A stretch of DNA of 64,000 bases from positions 157,216 to 221,215 of the forward strand of contig WTPW01000420.1 in assembly GCA_009809945.1 (NCBI GenBank), read 5' to 3'. This stretch comes from Gigaspora margarita (lineage: Eukaryota; Glomeromycota; Glomeromycetes; Diversisporales; Gigasporaceae). Shown piece after piece: positions 1 to 11,131 of this stretch (positions are counted from its first letter, which is position 1; each line of letters opens with the position of its first letter). The position numbers and the translations under genes are program-made. The notes beneath the pieces are model-generated. The model ran no database searches and had not been told where the DNA came from. It saw nothing but the letters and a program-made list of their open reading frames with translations.

Positions 1-1383
1 TACACTAATTAGACTAATAAGTAATAGTGTTTGATTTTTAAGACTTCTAATTAATATTCATAAATGATTTTGAATTTATAATAAATCTATTCTTCTTTTA
101 AATCATTGGAGATTTTTTTTTGTGCTCATTGTAAACATTTTTGGCATCTTATTTTAAAAAAATTAACATATGTGATATAGAGGTATTGAATTGTAAATTG
201 ATATTGAATATTTATTTTGCAGCTGTTTGAAATCTGCAAAGTGTAAAACTGGGAATAATTTAAAAGAATATATGGTTTTTTCAAGTTATAACTTACTAAA
301 GTAATAATTAAAATTAATTAAGTAAAATAAATTTAAATAATTCTTTTAAAAATTTACCTTATTAATTTGTTCAAAATGTATTATCTGCAAACATGGACTC
401 TTAACTTTAAACTTAATATAGGGTCTTGAATTATATTCTTGTAGAACTGATACTTTTATAGATAAATATAAGAAAACAATAATATTTCTCTACAAATTGG
501 ATATTTGAAATGGTGGATTTTATTATACTCAGGTGGATGCATAGAGCACTTGAATTTTGGATTTGATATAATTGACATGAAGATTTTCAGATATCTTGCA
601 CAATACTACTATTAGATTTGAGCATATAATAAAAAAATAATTTATGTATATTAAATTGAAAAGGTGTTTGGAATATAAATATGATATAATTTCTATTAAG
701 ATTTCAGAAATCTTAATTATATCTTTCCAAAATTCAACTTTGACTTGCTAGCCAGTTTCTAATTTAATTTTCAAAAAAGTTAATTATATATATATGTATA
801 ATGCAATAATATAGTAGAATTTAAATTAATTCATTACTCTACTTTCTATCAATTTTTCTTGTTAGGTTTAAAAACTTGTTTCTAATTCCTTCTAGGTTGA
901 AGAGCTTGTCTCTAATTTGATTTAAAAAACTTAGCATTATATGCTATACATATTGCAAAATACAAGTTCTAAACTTATATGGTTTATTTAAGTTGCAATC
1001 TATTTTGTTTTATACATTAACAATACAAGTTTTTATCTTTGGGCCAATGCTTTGAAAGAAGTTTTATTCATAAGTTTTGTAATTCTAGAAAAACATTATT
1101 GTTGTTTTCAAGATTATTTCTACAAATTTTTAACACTAATTCTTAAAGTACTCAATTTGTAATAATTCAAATTCATATTTTTGGATATTATATTTTTTTA
1201 TATTAGCTTTGATTTTCACTATAATACTTTATATCTGATTAAATATTTTATTATAACTGAGGAGAATTTGTCCTTCCTTATAAGTATATTTATAATATAA
1301 GTGTTCATGCATTTTGAATCTAAGTTGTTACAAATTCTCTGTAAACCTTTTTAGCACAAATGGTAAGCCCTAATACATTCATC
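1..1383. other. AT-rich stretch, no gene seen
   Basis: Both strands are dense in stop codons, with no coding-like stretch. Only short poly-A/T runs and a small TA tract near 790 are visible. Confidence 0.6.
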
Positions 1384-1490
1384 TATAATGATATCAATCC
1401 AATAATAAGGGCAAGTATTTTATTTATTGTTCAATTTTATAATGATATCAATCCAATAATAAGGGCAAGTATTTTATTTATTGTTCAATT
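1384..1490. repeat. 54-bp tandem duplication, two copies
   Basis: Two head-to-tail copies (1384-1437 and 1438-1490) are identical over 53 bases, beginning TATAATGATATCAATCC. The identity suggests a recent event or an assembly duplication. No coding content. Confidence 0.9.
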
Positions 1491-1718
1491 AATTGTTACT
1501 TAAGACTACCTAATTAGTTGATTAACAAATCACTCTTTATTATTTTTGCTTTTGCTCTTATATACACACTTTGGCTTATATTATTACATTATAAATTTTA
1601 TCATACAATCCTTAGACTTTTAAATTAATTATATTTTTTTATCTTATTATTTATGCATAATTGTTACCTTACTTCAGTATACTATTATGTGATACTGACT
1701 ATTGCATAATTACTAGCA

Positions 1719-1934
1719 TGCAAAATTCAATTTTTATTCTATGTTCTTGCAAGAACATTTTTCAACCCTTTGATGTTCTCAAAAATGTTTTACTGTTCTC
1801 AATATAGAAAAAATAAATTTTGGTTTATATCAAAAAAATTTATTTAATGTTCTCAAATAGAGAACATGTTTTAAAGTTATACTCTTAAATTTAATTTATG
1901 TTCTCAGAGAACAGTGAGAATATTGAATTTTGCA
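1719..1934. mobile_element. Small TIR element (MITE-like), 216 bp
   Basis: The ends are inverted repeats starting TGCAAAATTCAAT, with a looser match continuing through TGTTCT. The interior carries several TGTTCTCA/TGAGAACA motifs and a perfect 18-bp palindrome at 1741-1758. No ORF and no convincing target-site duplication was found, so the superfamily is unknown. Confidence 0.6.
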
Positions 1935-2030
1935 CACTGATAATCACTCTTTATTATTTCCACTTTTCCCTTATATACAAAGTTTGTCACATATAATTAC
2001 ATTATAAATTTATTATATAATTTTTTGCAA

Positions 2031-2264
2031 GCCTACCAAATATTGATTGCAGGGACAATTAATTGCAATTTTTATATAATTATTTAAAAAAAAACAGTAC
2101 TGTATATAGCAATTTATGCAGTATAATAAAAGAAAGTTGAATTAATTACAATTACAAATAATTCACCATTAATTGGATTTCAATTAATTTTATGATAATT
2201 TTAACTGATTTTAATTGTGTGACATATGGCAAAAATTAATTTCAATTGATTTTTTGGTAAGCCT
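2031..2264. mobile_element. Probable small TIR element interrupting a repeat copy
   Basis: The left end GCCTACCAAA and the right end TTTGGTAAGCC are imperfect inverted repeats with a following A/T stretch that also pairs. The segment is absent from the homologous repeat copy at 1526-1713, which supports insertion. Ends are approximate. Confidence 0.45.
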
Positions 2265-2372
2265 GACTTTTGCTTTTAAATTAATTACATAGTTTTACCT
2301 CATTATTCATGTATAATTGTTACCTTACTTTGGTATACTATCGTGTGATGCCAACTGTAACATAATTGATCT

Positions 2373-3603
2373 TTTCATTGATCTTATATTTATAATTCCG
2401 ATCAATCAAGGACAATGATTTTCTGCAAAATGCAGTATGCCACAAAATTCATGGATTGAAAGCATTTTACAGAAATCAGATTTTATCACAGATAGACACG
2501 GAATTTAGACTAGATTCGGAATAACTTGCTTATTTATTTGTAAGTTTAACGGAATCCCGGAAGGATAGATAAAGTTAATACAAAACACTAGCAATAAGGT
2601 TTTTTGGCAGTAATTGAAAATTTTTTGTGCAGAAATTCGGAGAATTTGTAATTTTTTGTGCATTAATGTAGCAGAAATTAGGTCAATAATCGCAGAATTC
2701 GGATTTAGTTGCCACAGAACTCATCGACCCTGCGATCGATCACGCGTAAGTCACGCGCATCACGTACACAGAGCACTAATTGATCGCTTTTATCCTTATT
2801 TTTAAACAAGTCCACCGCATACAATTCGTCATCATCACACTATATATTAGATCAGGCATAACAATTTCTCAAAGAGTTTATAATGGACTTGATCTTTGAA
2901 GCTTTGATTAAATTAACAACATCATTATTGATCCATATAAAATTATTTAAATTTTAATCATAAAAAGCTAATTTGCTTTATTTTTTTCTTAGGCTGAATC
3001 AGGCGAACAATAAACATGATGGCCTGAAATCCGGATTTCAATTGATGACACTCATATACATCGTTGTTTTATGGATTTTTACAAATAAAGTTAGGATCCG
3101 TATTATTTCACCAACGATCACCACATTCCGCTGACACTTAATACACCGACAAGCTTATTTTACAGACAGAATTTACAGGCAGGTTCATTTTGTAGACAGT
3201 ATATTTTACTGGCAGCTCATTTCGCAGGCAAGTTTTTTTTTATAAACTGCACTAATCTTAACTCTAATTCTAAGCCTAACACCAACGCAATAACTAGAAT
3301 TACTTTGTCAGCGAAATAACTGCCTAATATTAGTACAGTACTATACTGTTTATGAAAAGAACTTTTCTATAAATTAATCGTATGTAACATAGGCTTGTCG
3401 GTGAAATAGTGTCGATGAGTTGATCGGAACTCTTGATCTAATGTTACACAAATGCATACCATTTAAAGAAATGTATTAATACAAAATTTATAAATACGTT
3501 GCAGTAATACGTAAAATAATTTCTTTATATTCGAAAAATAAAATTGATTATATTAATAAAAAAAAAATGGAAATAAAATAAAAATAAAAATAAAATAAAA
3601 AAG
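2373..3603. other. Intergenic, with a CpG-rich patch at 2725-2775
   Basis: No gene is supported. The short ORF at 2614-2805 shows no family signal. A compact patch near 2725-2775 contains several CG dinucleotides (CGATCGATCACGCG, CACGCG) in otherwise AT-rich DNA and might be a regulatory or transposon-end remnant. At 3150-3235 a motif of the type TT(A/T)CAGACAG or GCAGGCA recurs loosely. Confidence 0.35.
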
Positions 3604-4430
3604 ATGGAATATGCTAATATTCTTAATGAATTCGAGCACAATTATTTATATGGATTAGAGGCCGAAAAGGATGAGAACAAGGCATTTATTTGTTATCAAA
3701 AAAATTGGTATATATAAAATTGGATATTATATCAACATGAAGCGAGATTCAAAAAGGTTATAATACATAATAAGGCATTTATTCATTTTCAAAAATCTGC
3801 TGAAGTGTGAAGAGCGAATACATTATATAAAATTGGATTTTGTTATCAGCATGGATTAGATGTTGATAAAGATGAAAATAAGGTATTTATTCATTTTCAA
3901 AATCCGTTGAAATCAAATTGGACGCTGCTATAAAAAGGAATATGTTGAAAATGATGACAATAAAGCATTTATTCATTGTCAAAAATCTGCTGAAATGGGA
4001 AATATGAGTACAATGAATTATATTAGACGTTGTTATCAACATGGAGTAGGTGTGGAAAAGGATGAAAGTAAAGGGTTTATTTTTTATCAAAAATCTGCTG
4101 AAATGACAAATACGACCGCAATATATCAAATTTGACATTGTTATTAAGATAGAATAGGGGTAGAAAGGGATGAAATAAGGCATTTATTTATTATCAAAAT
4201 TTGCTAAAATGGAAATTCGAGAGACATACATCAAATTGGATATAGTTATAAATACGGTATAGGTGAAAATAAAGCTTTTATTCATGATCTAATGTCTGCA
4301 AAAATGGGAGCTACAGAAGCAATAGTTCGAATTGGAAATTGCTATAACTATGTAATGAGAGTTGAAAAGAATGTGAATAAGGCATTTATTTATTATCTTA
4401 AGTGCAAATTTGTTGGTGTCTGGAGATTTT
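3604..4430 (+). pseudogene. Decayed Sel1-repeat protein gene
   Basis: The three plus-strand frames together give about seven degenerate Sel1-type units (TPR-like helical repeats used for protein interaction). Recognisable pieces are KDENKAFICYQK at the start, NKAFIHCQKSAEMGN and YQHGVGVEKDESKGF around 3960-4080, and NKAFIYYLK near 4390. Frame changes and stops between units mean no open frame covers more than about 70 codons. In Glomeromycotina, Sel1 arrays are often the C-terminal part of kinase-like proteins; no kinase domain is visible upstream here. A better preserved Sel1 fragment lies at 63292-63606. Identification as Sel1 is firm; how much of the original gene remains is unknown. Confidence 0.75.
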
Positions 4431-4676
4431 CCCGCTGGGGAAAATGTGACAGGCTACGCTGGTCATGTGAAATCATACTTAGATCCGTCAACGTCAGTCA
4501 ATTTGACTAAAAATAAAACTTTTTTATATTTTTAAACATGCATAATACAATATTAATTCCAATTTCGTTGTTGAATTCTATTATGCTAGATCACAGTTAT
4601 GAATATTATATGTATAAATATTAGAACCTTTTCTACAAGCATCTTATATCGTTATAGCAATTCGTTTGAATTTTGA

Positions 4677-4895
4677 CTAAACCATTATATTAATTTGGCT
4701 TTTTTCTGAGCCTAATGGTTTGCGAATCCTTATTTTCTTTTTGTTTGAATCATAAAAGTAGACAATCTTTGTTTCCTCATCTAATTCAAAATTTATAACT
4801 TTAAAGTTCACTGGAGTTTGATATATTAAAAATTTGAAGCTGATATGTATAATTTTGAGAGAACCGTTTTCAAGGCTTTCGGCAAAGACATCCAA
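4677..4895 (-). CDS. Hypothetical short protein, possibly frameshifted
   Basis: An open frame of 72 codons with protein-like composition: an N-terminal MDVFAESLENGS, a middle FELDEETKIVYFYDSNKKK and a basic end. No family is recognised. An upstream ATG at 4930-4932 begins MADNIVSNIQKFF in another frame. Leaving out one base in the T-run/GG junction near 4900 would join the two into about 85 residues, so this may be a single-base frameshift or a homopolymer sequencing error. There is no neighbour that suggests a function. It may be a genuine small gene or a gene remnant. Confidence 0.35.
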   Translation of the reverse strand: MDVFAESLENGSLKIIHISFKFLIYQTPVNFKVINFELDEETKIVYFYDSNKKKIRIRKPLGSEKSQINIMV

Positions 4896-4939
4896 AAAAT
4901 TTTTGAATATTACTCACAATGTTGTCTGCCATATCGTTT

Positions 4940-6580
4940 GTATGCTTTTTCTTGAACAATTAAGATGAAAAAATGAGGTTTAATTATATGTACTCAATTA
5001 TATATTTAAAGAATAAGGCAATGTTAAAAAAAAATAATTATTAGTTCAAAAAGAACCATTTAGTTTTTCTTTTTTTTTTTTTTTTTTTGATTTCGTAGTA
5101 ATTGATTGTTATATGTTTGATTTTCATATATATACATATATCAATAATCGGAATTAATCTTTGTGCCTTTGTGATAGGTGATTGACTAACCTGTCACAGA
5201 TTTAAGAAATGCGTTAATTACTTAAAAATTTTTTATTAATTATAAAATAATATACGTAACTGCATATAACTTTGATTTACAAGTATATCGCACACCCCAA
5301 TGTGACATGTAATTAATCAATCTCATTTTGCTAGGAAACTTTTATCAATTCACTAACTTGGTTAATATTGCCTTCAGTTTCAATATATTATTTTATTCTA
5401 TGCAACACATTTTAAATGGATATTAAAATAGGTAATTACGTACTAAAATCAGGGATAATAACTCCTTGATCAGATATTTTTTAGTAAAGAAATATAATGC
5501 AATGAGTTCTAAATAATCTATATGTATACTACAAATGTATTGATACCGACATTGCATTTCGATATAAATAATTAATATCACATTATATTTTTACGATCTT
5601 CTTAAAGTTGAGCTGTATCAATTACAGATATTTGGTTATATGTTCATTCAGTATTTTAAATTAATGTTTCAAGTTAAACATTATTTTCATCTTTTCTTTA
5701 TTTTATGCCGAGCTGACCCGTGGATGATCATATTTGCACTCTCCGATTGGCCATTCTTTTTTTGATTTTGTATTACAGACACTAATAAGTAAATTTGAAT
5801 AAGTTCATGTTGATTGGCTGTTTGAGCAGAGTACAGTATGCATGTATGTAGATAGTTAATAATTATAAACAATTGCGCAAGAAAGGTAAATATAAACAAA
5901 ATCGGCATATCATGTCGGAAATACGTTTTAGTATTAGTAACCGCCAAGTTCTAATCACTCAACTATGATGTGCTAATTGGTTCATTTATGAATTCTGATA
6001 AACATTTTCTTTATATAATGATCCGTCACTAGAATTCAACTAGAAATAGAAAATACATTCGTATAAAATATATACAAATTGAACTTTAAGCTTTTATTAG
6101 CTGCAAAATCAATAACCTAACTGGAAAGCTAAACCAGAAAATTTATTCAATCGTCATAGAATGAAAATAAAATCATTCGATTCAGAATTTCTATTATACA
6201 ATACTGTATACAGTACACTTAGTATTAATCTTCACAAAAATCATGTGAAAATTTCTAGTAGCTCAAGCATATTTTTAATATGTTTCTTGCACAAAAGCTT
6301 GAGCTCATTATTTCACTGAAAATCAAACTTTGAAATACTTAAGTAGAGTGCGTGAATCATCCCTGCATTTATTGTTAAAACAATACATATGGCCAAAGCG
6401 GCGCTGACCAATTATGTTAAAAATAATTTCCTAATTTTACTAAACTTTCTTTATTTTAAAAAAAAAATTTTACAGCAATGTATATGCATTTTCTCAATAA
6501 AAAAAAAAAAAAAAAAAAAAAGGCAAGAAATGAAGATAAAATTTTACTAATAACTACAAATATGAAAAAGAAAAAAAAAA
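4940..6580. other. Intergenic, no supported gene
   Basis: Contains poly-T near 5067-5089 and poly-A near 6499-6520. The minus-strand ORF at 5687-5947 (86 codons) is hydrophobic only by base composition and is not called. Around 6170-6580 lies the 3' flank of the downstream minus-strand zinc-cluster gene; no clear terminator signal can be assigned. Confidence 0.5.
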
Positions 6581-6581
6581 A

Positions 6582-7208
6582 CTATTGATAATAAATTGAT
6601 ATATTTGTCGTAGACTGATTATTAAATAAATTAGAAGAATTTGAAGATTCAAAAGAATAAAGAGAATTATAATTAGGAAGGCATGTTCCGGTAATTAAAT
6701 TATTTTCAAAATTACAATCGTTATTAAATGAGATATTTGGAGAGACATTAACCGGAATGATGAAAATGCCATATATAACTTCTTGAAATCCATTTTGCTG
6801 TTGAAGTTCCATTGAAGATGGTTCACCATTAAATATAAATGAATTTAAATCATGAGAGTTATAGTTCGTAATAGGATCATTACAATTCTGCGGTTGCATT
6901 GGTTGCATTAAATTCAATCCATTATAGAAATTATAATTATTATGCAAAGAGTATTTGGAATAGTCCGTAACTTCAAAGTAATCTTTAGTATTGTGGTTTT
7001 CAGTAATTTGAGAAGCTTCAAATCTATTAATCCCTAATGACTTTTCTTTAGGTCCACGTTTTTTACCCGAAATAAAATGACATTCGAGACTTTTTTCTTT
7101 ACAGTTTATACAAGGTCCTTTTCCTGAACATTTTATGTGTTTTCTTTGACAATTGGTACATGCTAAACTCGTGTAAGAACGAGATCTTCTAGGTTGTGCT
7201 CGGTTCAT
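6582..7208 (-). CDS. Zn(II)2Cys6 fungal-type transcription factor, 208 aa
   Basis: Single uninterrupted ORF. Residues 17-43 form a canonical zinc binuclear cluster, C17-x2-C20-x6-C27-x5-C33-x2-C36-x6-C43, with the basic residues QRKHIK in the first loop, preceded by an Arg-rich N-terminus. This Gal4-type fold normally binds CGG triplets in promoters in the nucleus. The segment KKRGPKEK (about 49-56) could be a linker or nuclear localisation signal. The rest is Asn/Ser/Tyr/Phe-rich and likely disordered, possibly activating; no fungal_trans middle-homology domain is present, so the protein is short for the class. The start was chosen because it is the first ATG and keeps the basic arm. It is head-to-head with another zinc-cluster gene at 8773-9381, and its upstream DNA carries the TCGG array at 7395-7850. 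Target genes are unknown. Confidence 0.85.
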   Translation of the reverse strand: MNRAQPRRSRSYTSLACTNCQRKHIKCSGKGPCINCKEKSLECHFISGKKRGPKEKSLGINRFEASQITENHNTKDYFEVTDYSKYSLHNNYNFYNGLNLMQPMQPQNCNDPITNYNSHDLNSFIFNGEPSSMELQQQNGFQEVIYGIFIIPVNVSPNISFNNDCNFENNLITGTCLPNYNSLYSFESSNSSNLFNNQSTTNISIYYQ

Positions 7209-7394
7209 GGTATATAATAAATATCTTACAAGGAATAATCTGAAATTTTGAAAAGTAAGATTTTTTAAAAAAAAACCCCCCGTATGAAATATTTGAGAGA
7301 TTTATAATTGAATCTTTCAGCATAAAACGTGTATATGTCTATTTATATTCATCTATGTATGTTTATTTAGCAAATATCAATCATTCGACAAATG

Positions 7395-7850
7395 TAATCG
7401 GGTGTAACAGTATATTAAAAAAAAAAATCGGATGCAATAGGAGGTAAAGAAAAAAAAAATAAAAGAAAGAAAAAAAGAATCGGATGTAACGAGCGGTAGA
7501 GAAAAAGGTCGGATGTAACAAGCGATGAAAAAAGTCGGATACAGAAATGGTGAAAAGGTAAGCGATAAAAATTTCAGATGCAGGGTGCAGCAAGCGATGA
7601 AATATATCGGATATCAAATGTAAATAAACGATAAAAAAAGTCGGCAGTTAAATGTAAATAAACGATAAAAGATGTCGGCTGTCTGTGTAACAGGCGGCAA
7701 GAAAAAATCAGATGCCGATGTAACAATTAAAAATTTGTCGGATCATTTGTAACAACAACAAAACCAAAATAATATAAATCGAGTGTAATATAAACTTATC
7801 GGATGTAAAACGTCGGATACCAAAATTGAGTATCGGATGTAATACAAAAA
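7395..7850. promoter_or_regulatory. Degenerate array of TCGGATGTAA-type motifs (candidate CGG operator array)
   Basis: Twelve TCGG tetramers occur on the plus strand, starting at 7398, 7428, 7480, 7509, 7535, 7607, 7641, 7675, 7738, 7799, 7813 and 7833. Most continue as GATGTAA or GATA and are followed by AAGCGATGAAAAA-like sequence, giving an irregular minisatellite of roughly 25-60 bp spacing. It starts about 190 bp upstream of the zinc-cluster gene at 6582-7208. Zn2Cys6 proteins bind CGG triplets, so an operator role is plausible, but the array may equally be a neutral minisatellite. Confidence 0.5.
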
Positions 7851-7859
7851 TGTTACGTA

Positions 7860-8540
7860 ATACATTGACACCTGTTCAGATCTCTTGTGTGGTATACTGG
7901 AATATTGACAAGAGAACATACCGATACATACATATGTACGGTCATCCACAAAAGTAACGCCCAATTTTTTTAATTTTTTTATATATAGTATTACATAAAG
8001 GGAGTCGGGACACATTTTGCGGATGGCTGTACAGCACATACAAATATAAAATTTTTCTTTCAAAAGTTCTTAAACCTTAATTAATTTACTGAAAAGACCG
8101 ATTTATCTGGTATTTAAGTTTTAATGACTTCAACCACAGTATTTATCACATATATACTATATCTATGATCTGTTAAGATACATCTAACGTATTTAAAATT
8201 AGATTATGTTTATATGGTTTAGAAATAAATCTAGTTTCTAGTGACTGTAAAAACTTTCTAAACTTGGTATACGCAGACATACTTGCATTGTATTTTATGC
8301 GTTATAAATCATTTAAAAATTTTCGGAGTTTTATAATATATATTCTTAATAGTCTTATGCAGGGTATTAGTATATAAAAAAATGAATTGCCCGAATTGCG
8401 TATATTTATCGCATGTATTGGTCAGGCGGTTATAGAATCGTATTCTAAGGCTGAGAATTAGTATTTATGTCGGATAACTAAATGTGCAAACGTATTACGT
8501 ATGTTACATATGCATCAATGCCGCAGAGACATTTACTCGA
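7860..8540. other. Intergenic between divergent zinc-cluster genes
   Basis: No gene is supported. The minus-strand ORF at 7743-8063 overlaps the repeat array and has no family signal. Two further CGG-containing sites (TCAGGCGG near 8422, TCGGATAAC near 8469) lie in this part. Confidence 0.5.
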
Positions 8541-8549
8541 AAAATAACT

Positions 8550-8650
8550 GCCAAAAAAAACCGGTCCGCTGTTTGAATGGTCGGCTCAACCAGCGGCAAG
8601 TTTAAAGTCTATTTTCAATAATCAATCTTGATCCGATCCGCTTCTGATGT
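8550..8650. promoter_or_regulatory. CGG/CCG-rich upstream region of the plus-strand zinc-cluster gene
   Basis: Within 100 bp lie CCGGTCCGCTG, GGTCGGCTC, CAGCGGCAAG and GATCCGATCCGC. CCGCTG and CAGCGG form an inverted pair about 19 bp apart, an arrangement typical of Zn2Cys6 dimer sites. It lies about 130 to 220 bp before the ATG at 8773. Function is inferred. Confidence 0.35.
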
Positions 8651-8772
8651 TGAACGTTATTTATAGACGGTTTTTTTTTCCTGTTGCTTTTTTCCACAAT
8701 TATTCCTTTCTTTCACCAACACAACGCATTGTTAAAATCATTCAAATTTTTTAATTCCGATAAAATTTTATC

Positions 8773-9381
8773 ATGTATCAAGATAAAAATTCTTTTGTTA
8801 TTGAAAATGATTCTGAACAAACTAAAACATTCTCTAGAGTTCGTGCAAAACATGCCTGCGGTCCATGCCGTAAGTCTAAAAAGAGGTGTGAAGAAGGTAT
8901 ACCCAATAAAAAACAGTGTTTAAGGTGCGAAAAATCTAGAGGCGCGAAGAAATGTGTTTATTTATTTGGTAAAAACTCTTAACAGAAAACCTTTCGCGTT
9001 GGAAATTTTAAATTTTTACAGACTTTCTAAATTTCTTTCTTTTTTTTTTTATTACAAAGGATCCAAAAATAAAATTGGTGAGATTCTTTATGAATTTCAA
9101 ATCGGTTAACTTTTTTGTATCTTACGTCAATTGTCTATTTTTTAATATAAAAACACGGGAAAATATTAGATGATCAATCACGGGATCATCCAACCAATTC
9201 CAATCGTAATCGCCGTAATCGTAATAGTAACGCCAATAGAAATTCGGCAACAACCGGTCATCAATCCGACAATAATGCCATCGGCGTATTTACTTCTGGT
9301 GGAACTGAATACAATGTCTCTGACTATATTGAACCGAACTTATTTTTGCCAATCTATCCCTACAACATCTATTTTAATTAG
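8773..9381 (+). CDS. Zn(II)2Cys6 regulator, two exons, about 135 aa
   Basis: Exon 1 (8773-8968) encodes the cluster C29-x2-C32-x6-C39-x9-C49-x2-C52-x8-C61 with the basic loop RKSKKR; the spacing in the second half is a little longer than usual. Unspliced, it would stop after 69 codons. A 201-nt intron (8969-9169) with donor GTAAAA and acceptor TATTAG joins it in phase 1 to exon 2 (9170-9381), which stays open to TAG at 9379-9381. Exon 2 encodes an Asn/Arg/Ser-rich linker and a hydrophobic end (SDYIEPNLFLPIYPYN). The exon 2 frame lies under a different, longer-looking frame at 9170-9400, which I reject. There is no middle-homology domain. It is divergent from the zinc-cluster gene at 6582-7208 and may be its distant paralogue. 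The start codon is the only ATG in frame before the cluster. Confidence 0.75.
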
Positions 9382-10174
9382 AAAAATAATTTTTTTATAA
9401 AAAAAAAAAAAAAAATTTAAAAAAGTTTTTATAAATTAGTTTTTTTTTTTATTGAGCAAAGAATTAAAAATATTTGCTGGTCGATACATATATAGCGTAT
9501 GTACTGTATATTAAATTAGGTGGATTCAGCTTTTAAAGGTGAATGTTTTTTTTAAGCTGTTAGAATTCTTACGTTTTTATATATAATTCATGTAATTATA
9601 TTTTATTTATATATTATATTCGATTATCTTTTTTCTATATATGTATAATTATTAAAATTTTTCGATAAAACTCTTTTCAGTTTCTTTTGTTAAATGTTGT
9701 ATCAAAAATTAAATGTGTACATACAAAAAGAAAAAGTAATTAAGTAACCCAAAGAAACAAAATGAAAGGTCATTTCACATTATTAATAAGAGAGCATGCT
9801 GGACACGACTGTCTGGATTATTGATTCCGAATTTTCTCCGGATTATTAATTCCTAAATTTCTAAGGTGATGTTAATCTTTCCGATTAAGGCGGTCACTAA
9901 AACCTTGTATCATACCTAATTAATCTCGGAAAGGCAAAAGTATCGTTTATGATGGATCTGCGGTTGCAGCCAATGAACCCAGTGGTCATGCGTCATTTGT
10001 TTACTAACACAAACAAAATGGCCTAAGCTATATTATCACCTAACCTAACACTAACCCTAACTTAACCGAATTTTTAATCATGTGAAGTGATGATCGTGAA
10101 GATATCATTGGGTTCACTGATTTTGCCACATTTTTTATCATGCACCCCATAGAATTAAATGTTTTAAAACTTTG
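9382..10174. other. Intergenic, with short telomere-like CTAAC tract
   Basis: No gene is seen. TCCGGATTATTAATTCC-like pieces repeat around 9815-9860. A short run of CCTAAC/CCCTAA-type units occurs at about 10034-10066, too short to be a telomere. Confidence 0.5.
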
Positions 10175-11095
10175 AATGAATTATCCTGACAACCACCTAG
10201 CTAAATTCGATGAATTTTTTTATTTGAATTCTACAGATTTGTAAAATCAAAATAAAGAAAATTCATTGAATTTGTTGGGTTGTTGTCAAGATAGCTTTGT
10301 TCAAAGTTTTATCATGACAACCATCCAACCGAATTCGATTAATTTTTTTTTATTTGAATTCTATGGATCTGTAGATCCAAAATAAAAAAATTCATTGAAT
10401 TTGATTGGGTGTTCGTCGAGATTTCTTTAAAAATTTGCTGCAATTATTATTTTGATAGGCGTTCTGAACGAAGATATCTTGACAACCATCCAACCAAATT
10501 CGACTTTGAATTTTACAGATCTATAGGATCAAAATAAAAAAATTCATCGAATTTGGTTGGGTGGTTGTCAAGATATCTTCGTTCAAAGTTTTATAAAAGT
10601 TTTGTCGCAGTTATTATTTTGATAGTTATTTGAACGTTTCTAAAAAGATATCATGACAATACCCAACCAAATTTGATGAATTGTTTTTTTTTTTTGTTTT
10701 TTTTTTTTTTTTTTTTTTTATTTTTAAAACATTTTTTTTTTTGAATTTGTTTTAAAATTTTTTTTTATTTCTAAAAGTTTTTTTTTTTATATTTATATTA
10801 ATTTTTTTTAATTTATAATGTTTTTTTATTTTTTTTTTATTATTAATTATTATTTTTATTTTTCATGNNNNNNNNNNNNNNNNNNNNNNNNNNNNNNNNN
10901 NNNNNNNNNNNNNNNNNNNNNNNNNNNNNNNNNNNNNNNNNNNNNNNNNNNNNNNNNNNNNNNNNNNNNNNNNNNNNNNNNNNNNNNNNNNNNNNNNNNN
11001 NNNNNNNNNNNNNNNNNNNNNNNNNNNNNNNNNNNNNNNNNNNNNNNNNNNNNNNNNNNNNNNNNNNNNNNNNNNNNNNNNNNNNNNNNNNNNNT

Positions 11096-11131
<36 letters not shown>

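Larger units (their letters stand above)
1526..2372. repeat. Diverged direct repeat, second copy split by an insertion
   Basis: The block at 1526-1713 recurs as two pieces, 1940-2030 and 2255-2372, both starting around AATCACTCTTTATTATTT or continuing into TTGTTACCTTACTT and GTATACTAT. The first copy lacks the roughly 230 bp that separate the pieces of the second, so an insertion (2031-2264) after the duplication is the simplest reading. The two copies also flank the TIR element at 1719-1934. Confidence 0.7.

Noticed and set aside
5687..5947. 86-codon hydrophobic minus-strand ORF
   Set aside because: No family signal; hydrophobic residues follow from T-rich DNA.
7743..8063. 106-codon minus-strand ORF upstream of the zinc-cluster gene
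   Set aside because: Overlaps the TCGG repeat array and has no recognisable domain.
9170..9400. 76-codon ORF overlapping exon 2 of the zinc-cluster gene
   Set aside because: Its Ile/Val/Thr-rich translation is an out-of-frame shadow; the spliced frame continues the zinc-cluster protein exactly in phase.
10034..10066. CCTAAC/CCCTAA run as telomere
   Set aside because: Only a few irregular units; similar short runs at 34979 and 36515 lie inside transposon-like elements.
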